DNA of 7,723 nucleotides from Ruminococcaceae bacterium UBA5408 (lineage in GTDB: Bacteria > Bacillota > Clostridia > Oscillospirales > Acutalibacteraceae). Below the pieces are notes generated by a model, which saw nothing but the letters and a program-made list of their open reading frames with translations, had not been told where the DNA came from and made no database searches. A program made the translations under genes and the position numbers. Shown piece by piece: positions 6,376 through 7,723 of the stretch (the stretch's first letter is position 1; each line of letters begins with the position of its first letter). The stretch spans positions 20,976 through 28,698 of the forward strand of contig DHNU01000047.1 of the NCBI GenBank assembly GCA_002407645.1. The letters run 5' to 3'.

Positions 6376-6405
6376 AATATATACAACAATATTGTAATAT
6401 AACAA
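6376..6405 (-). promoter_or_regulatory. Candidate promoter for the peptidase operon
   Basis: On the minus strand, TTGTTA (6400-6405) and TATATT (6376-6381) are 18 bases apart, about 50 bases before the peptidase ATG. The region is very AT-rich, so such matches are cheap; TATATA two bases closer is an alternative -10. Confidence 0.35.
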
Positions 6406-6420
6406 TTATTTCCATATAAT
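6392..6420 (+). promoter_or_regulatory. Candidate plus-strand promoter toward the RHS module
   Basis: TTGTAA (6392-6397), 17 bases, TATAAT (6415-6420), with transcription expected near 6427. It overlaps the candidate peptidase promoter in the opposite direction, so the two would be divergent. It could transcribe the RHS tip and the membrane-protein gene behind it, although the RHS tip has no start codon. AT-rich context lowers confidence. Confidence 0.4.
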
Positions 6421-6455
6421 GGGGCTAAAATTTCCTTTCTTCTACCGACTACTTG

Positions 6456-6575
6456 TTATGATTCCTTACTTATAATCCAAACTGCTGATATTAGAAATAA
6501 GATTAGTCCCCGACTTTTAATTCCAAGAGAATTATTCCCACTTCCTTTATTCCAACGGGGATTTTGTATCGTTTC
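6456..6575 (-). other. Open frame with a hydrophobic segment, no start codon
   Basis: The minus-strand frame between stops at 6576-6578 and 6456-6458 reads 39 residues: WNKGSGNNSLGIKSRG, then a membrane-like GLILFLISAVWII and SKES. It has no ATG, GTG or TTG with a ribosome site. It begins near the left edge of the RHS module, so it could be the tail of a truncated membrane protein, or chance in AT-rich DNA. The rest of 6421-6553 shows nothing I can support. Confidence 0.15.
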
Positions 6576-7515
6576 CTATAGCGACGGCACACGGGTTGGC
6601 TTCACCTGCGTATTACTACACCAAAAATGCTCAAGGCGACATAACAGGCATTGTGGACAAAAACTGCAATACTGTTGTAGAATATACCTACGACGCATGG
6701 GGCAAGCTTCTCAACATGACCGATTCGTCGGGCGACGCTCATATCGGTCAAAAGAACCCATTCCTCTATCGCGGATATTACTATGATACTGAAACAGGCT
6801 TGTGCTTGTATTACCTCAATAGCAGGATACTACGACCCGCAGACCGGAAGATTCTTGAATTCAGACGAGCAGTTGGGTTTAAACCAAGATTTGTTGAGCT
6901 ATAACCTTTTTGCATACTGCGGCAATAATCCAATCAATCGTTTGGATCCAAGTGGATTATTGTGGGGAGAAATAAAAAATTTCTTCAATAAAGCTGCTAA
7001 TGCTGTTGTTTCAACAGTTCAAAATATAGCACACACGGTTTCAAGTTGGGCAAGTTCAGCGTGGACTACAACTTCATCTTGGCTAAACAGTATATTTGAT
7101 TCTGCATCAGTAGATGCAGGGAGTTATTCGAATATCCAAAATTATCACAAAAAAGAAATCAGTCGAGTGAAAATACATGGAAAACGTTCAAAAAATCAAT
7201 ATAGGCGAAAATCCGTTAAACTTCGTGATACCAAATCCCTAAAGGTTGTAAAAAGTGTCTCAAAAGGCTGTGCAGCTATTTCTACTGTTCTCACTGTAAA
7301 ATCTTTCATTTATGACACACAAATGACAAATCACGGTTTAGCTATGGGTATAGATGCTGTAGGTTTTGTTGCAAGCGCTGCTGCGGGGGCAGCAATAGGA
7401 TCCCATAGGGTGTGCTACAATACCTACAGTGGCATTTGGAGCTATTTTGACCGGGGTATCATCTTACCTAATCGGTACAGCAGTAGATTACGGGAAAAAT
7501 AATTGGTGTAATTAA
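6554..7515 (+). pseudogene. Orphan RHS/YD C-terminal module with toxin-like tip, frameshifted
   Basis: End of an RHS-family polymorphic toxin. From 6554 it reads NGDFVSF, then ragged frames (YSDGTRVGF in another frame), then YYYTKNAQGDITGIV, VEYTYDAWGKLL and YRGYYYDTETGL. A 6-base in-frame insertion (LCL) and one extra A at 6827 precede YYDPQTGRFLNSDEQLG, NLFAYCGNN and the DPSG boundary near 6945-6956. The tip then has an amphipathic linker (FFNKAANAVVSTVQNIAHT), a basic patch (KIHGKRSKNQYRRKSVKLR) and a Gly/Ala-rich hydrophobic part (GFVASAAAGAAIG). As written it ends at 7502. Removing one C from CCC (7402-7404) gives GSIGCATIPTVAFGAILTG, then YLIGTAVDYGKNNWCN and TAA at 7513-7515, touching the next gene's Shine-Dalgarno. 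No start codon or N-terminal RHS repeats: a displaced or truncated tip cassette. The toxin activity is inference; the tip looks membrane-directed. Confidence 0.75.
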
Positions 7516-7526
7516 GGAGGAAAATC

Positions 7527-7723
7527 ATGTCATTTATAAATAATTTTCCATATCCCATTTATATAGGGATTTTGATTATATTTATCATAGGATTAATTTG
7601 GTCGATTATAAAGGGATATGATCAGTTTCGAACTGAGCATTTGATTTTACCGGCTATTGAAGGAATAATATCAAGTATATTATTAATTATCCTCCGCACT
7701 ATAAAAGAATTTAAAATATTTAC
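7527..7723 (+). CDS. Small membrane protein, candidate immunity protein, 3'-truncated by window edge
   Basis: ATG at 7527 with a strong AAGGAGG (7514-7520) six bases upstream; open to the window end (65 codons seen). The N-terminus MSFINNFPYPIYIG leads into a transmembrane helix (about residues 10-27, with ILIIFIIGLIWSII), a charged loop KGYDQFRTEH, and a second hydrophobic stretch (about 41-58, PAIEGIISSILLIILR), then basic KEFK. The Shine-Dalgarno touches the restored stop of the RHS tip, so the two were translationally adjacent. Cognate immunity genes follow RHS tips directly, and a membrane immunity protein would suit a membrane-acting toxin. The position is seen; the role is inference. 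No family recognised. Confidence 0.75.
   Translation, partial: MSFINNFPYPIYIGILIIFIIGLIWSIIKGYDQFRTEHLILPAIEGIISSILLIILRTIKEFKIF

Noticed and set aside
6421..6514. GGGGCTAA and TTAGTCCCC as ends of a structured RNA
   Set aside because: A bulged 8-bp pairing across about 75 bases with no internal structure I could find; probably chance.
1..7723. CRISPR arrays, tRNA or rRNA genes, insertion sequences, attachment sites
   Set aside because: I saw no regular repeat-spacer pattern, no cloverleaf or rRNA sequence, and no transposase, integrase or terminal inverted repeats framing any segment.

Overview
The window looks like a piece of a low-to-moderate-GC Firmicutes chromosome, most likely Clostridia (Oscillospirales or a relative). 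The pointers are strong AGGAGG-type ribosome binding sites, consensus -35/-10 promoters, a two-module CxxC zinc-ribbon protein typical of that group, a type II signal-peptide lipoprotein, and YD/RHS C-terminal modules of the clostridial kind. This assignment is inference from gene content; no rRNA or marker gene is present.

Left part (1-3117): two intact plus-strand cytoplasmic glycosidase genes. The first is the 3' two thirds of a GH31 alpha-glucosidase, cut by the window edge. The second is a complete 547-residue GH13 alpha-glucosidase of the oligo-1,6-glucosidase type. Together they would finish the breakdown of malto- and isomalto-oligosaccharides to glucose. A GC-rich hairpin lies between them.

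Middle part (3102-4480): a graveyard of small minus-strand gene remnants (an immunity-like fragment, an RHS/YD fragment, an unrecognised fragment, and a fragment resembling the metal-binding end of RusA-type phage resolvases). One healthy plus-strand gene sits among them: a 91-residue zinc-ribbon protein with a near-perfect promoter, an operator-like palindrome and a strong terminator.

Right-centre (4520-6326, minus strand): a probable two-gene operon of a secreted papain-fold cysteine peptidase and, five bases downstream, a small lipoprotein, ending at a hairpin terminator. The peptidase reading frame is broken twice. Restoring one base in an A run and one in a G run rebuilds a signal peptide, propeptide and catalytic Cys/His/Asp protein of about 394 residues.

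Right end (6392-7723, plus strand): an orphan RHS C-terminal module with no start codon and several frameshifts. It ends in a glycine/alanine-rich hydrophobic tip and is followed at once, behind a strong Shine-Dalgarno, by a small two-helix membrane protein that runs off the window. This has the architecture of a polymorphic-toxin tip with its immunity gene.

The main pattern is that the glycosidase, zinc-ribbon and lipoprotein genes are clean, while nearly everything else carries single-base indels, mostly losses in homopolymer runs. That points either to neutral decay of an accessory toxin/defence island or to uneven sequencing quality; the intact seven-A run in the GH31 gene argues mildly for real decay.
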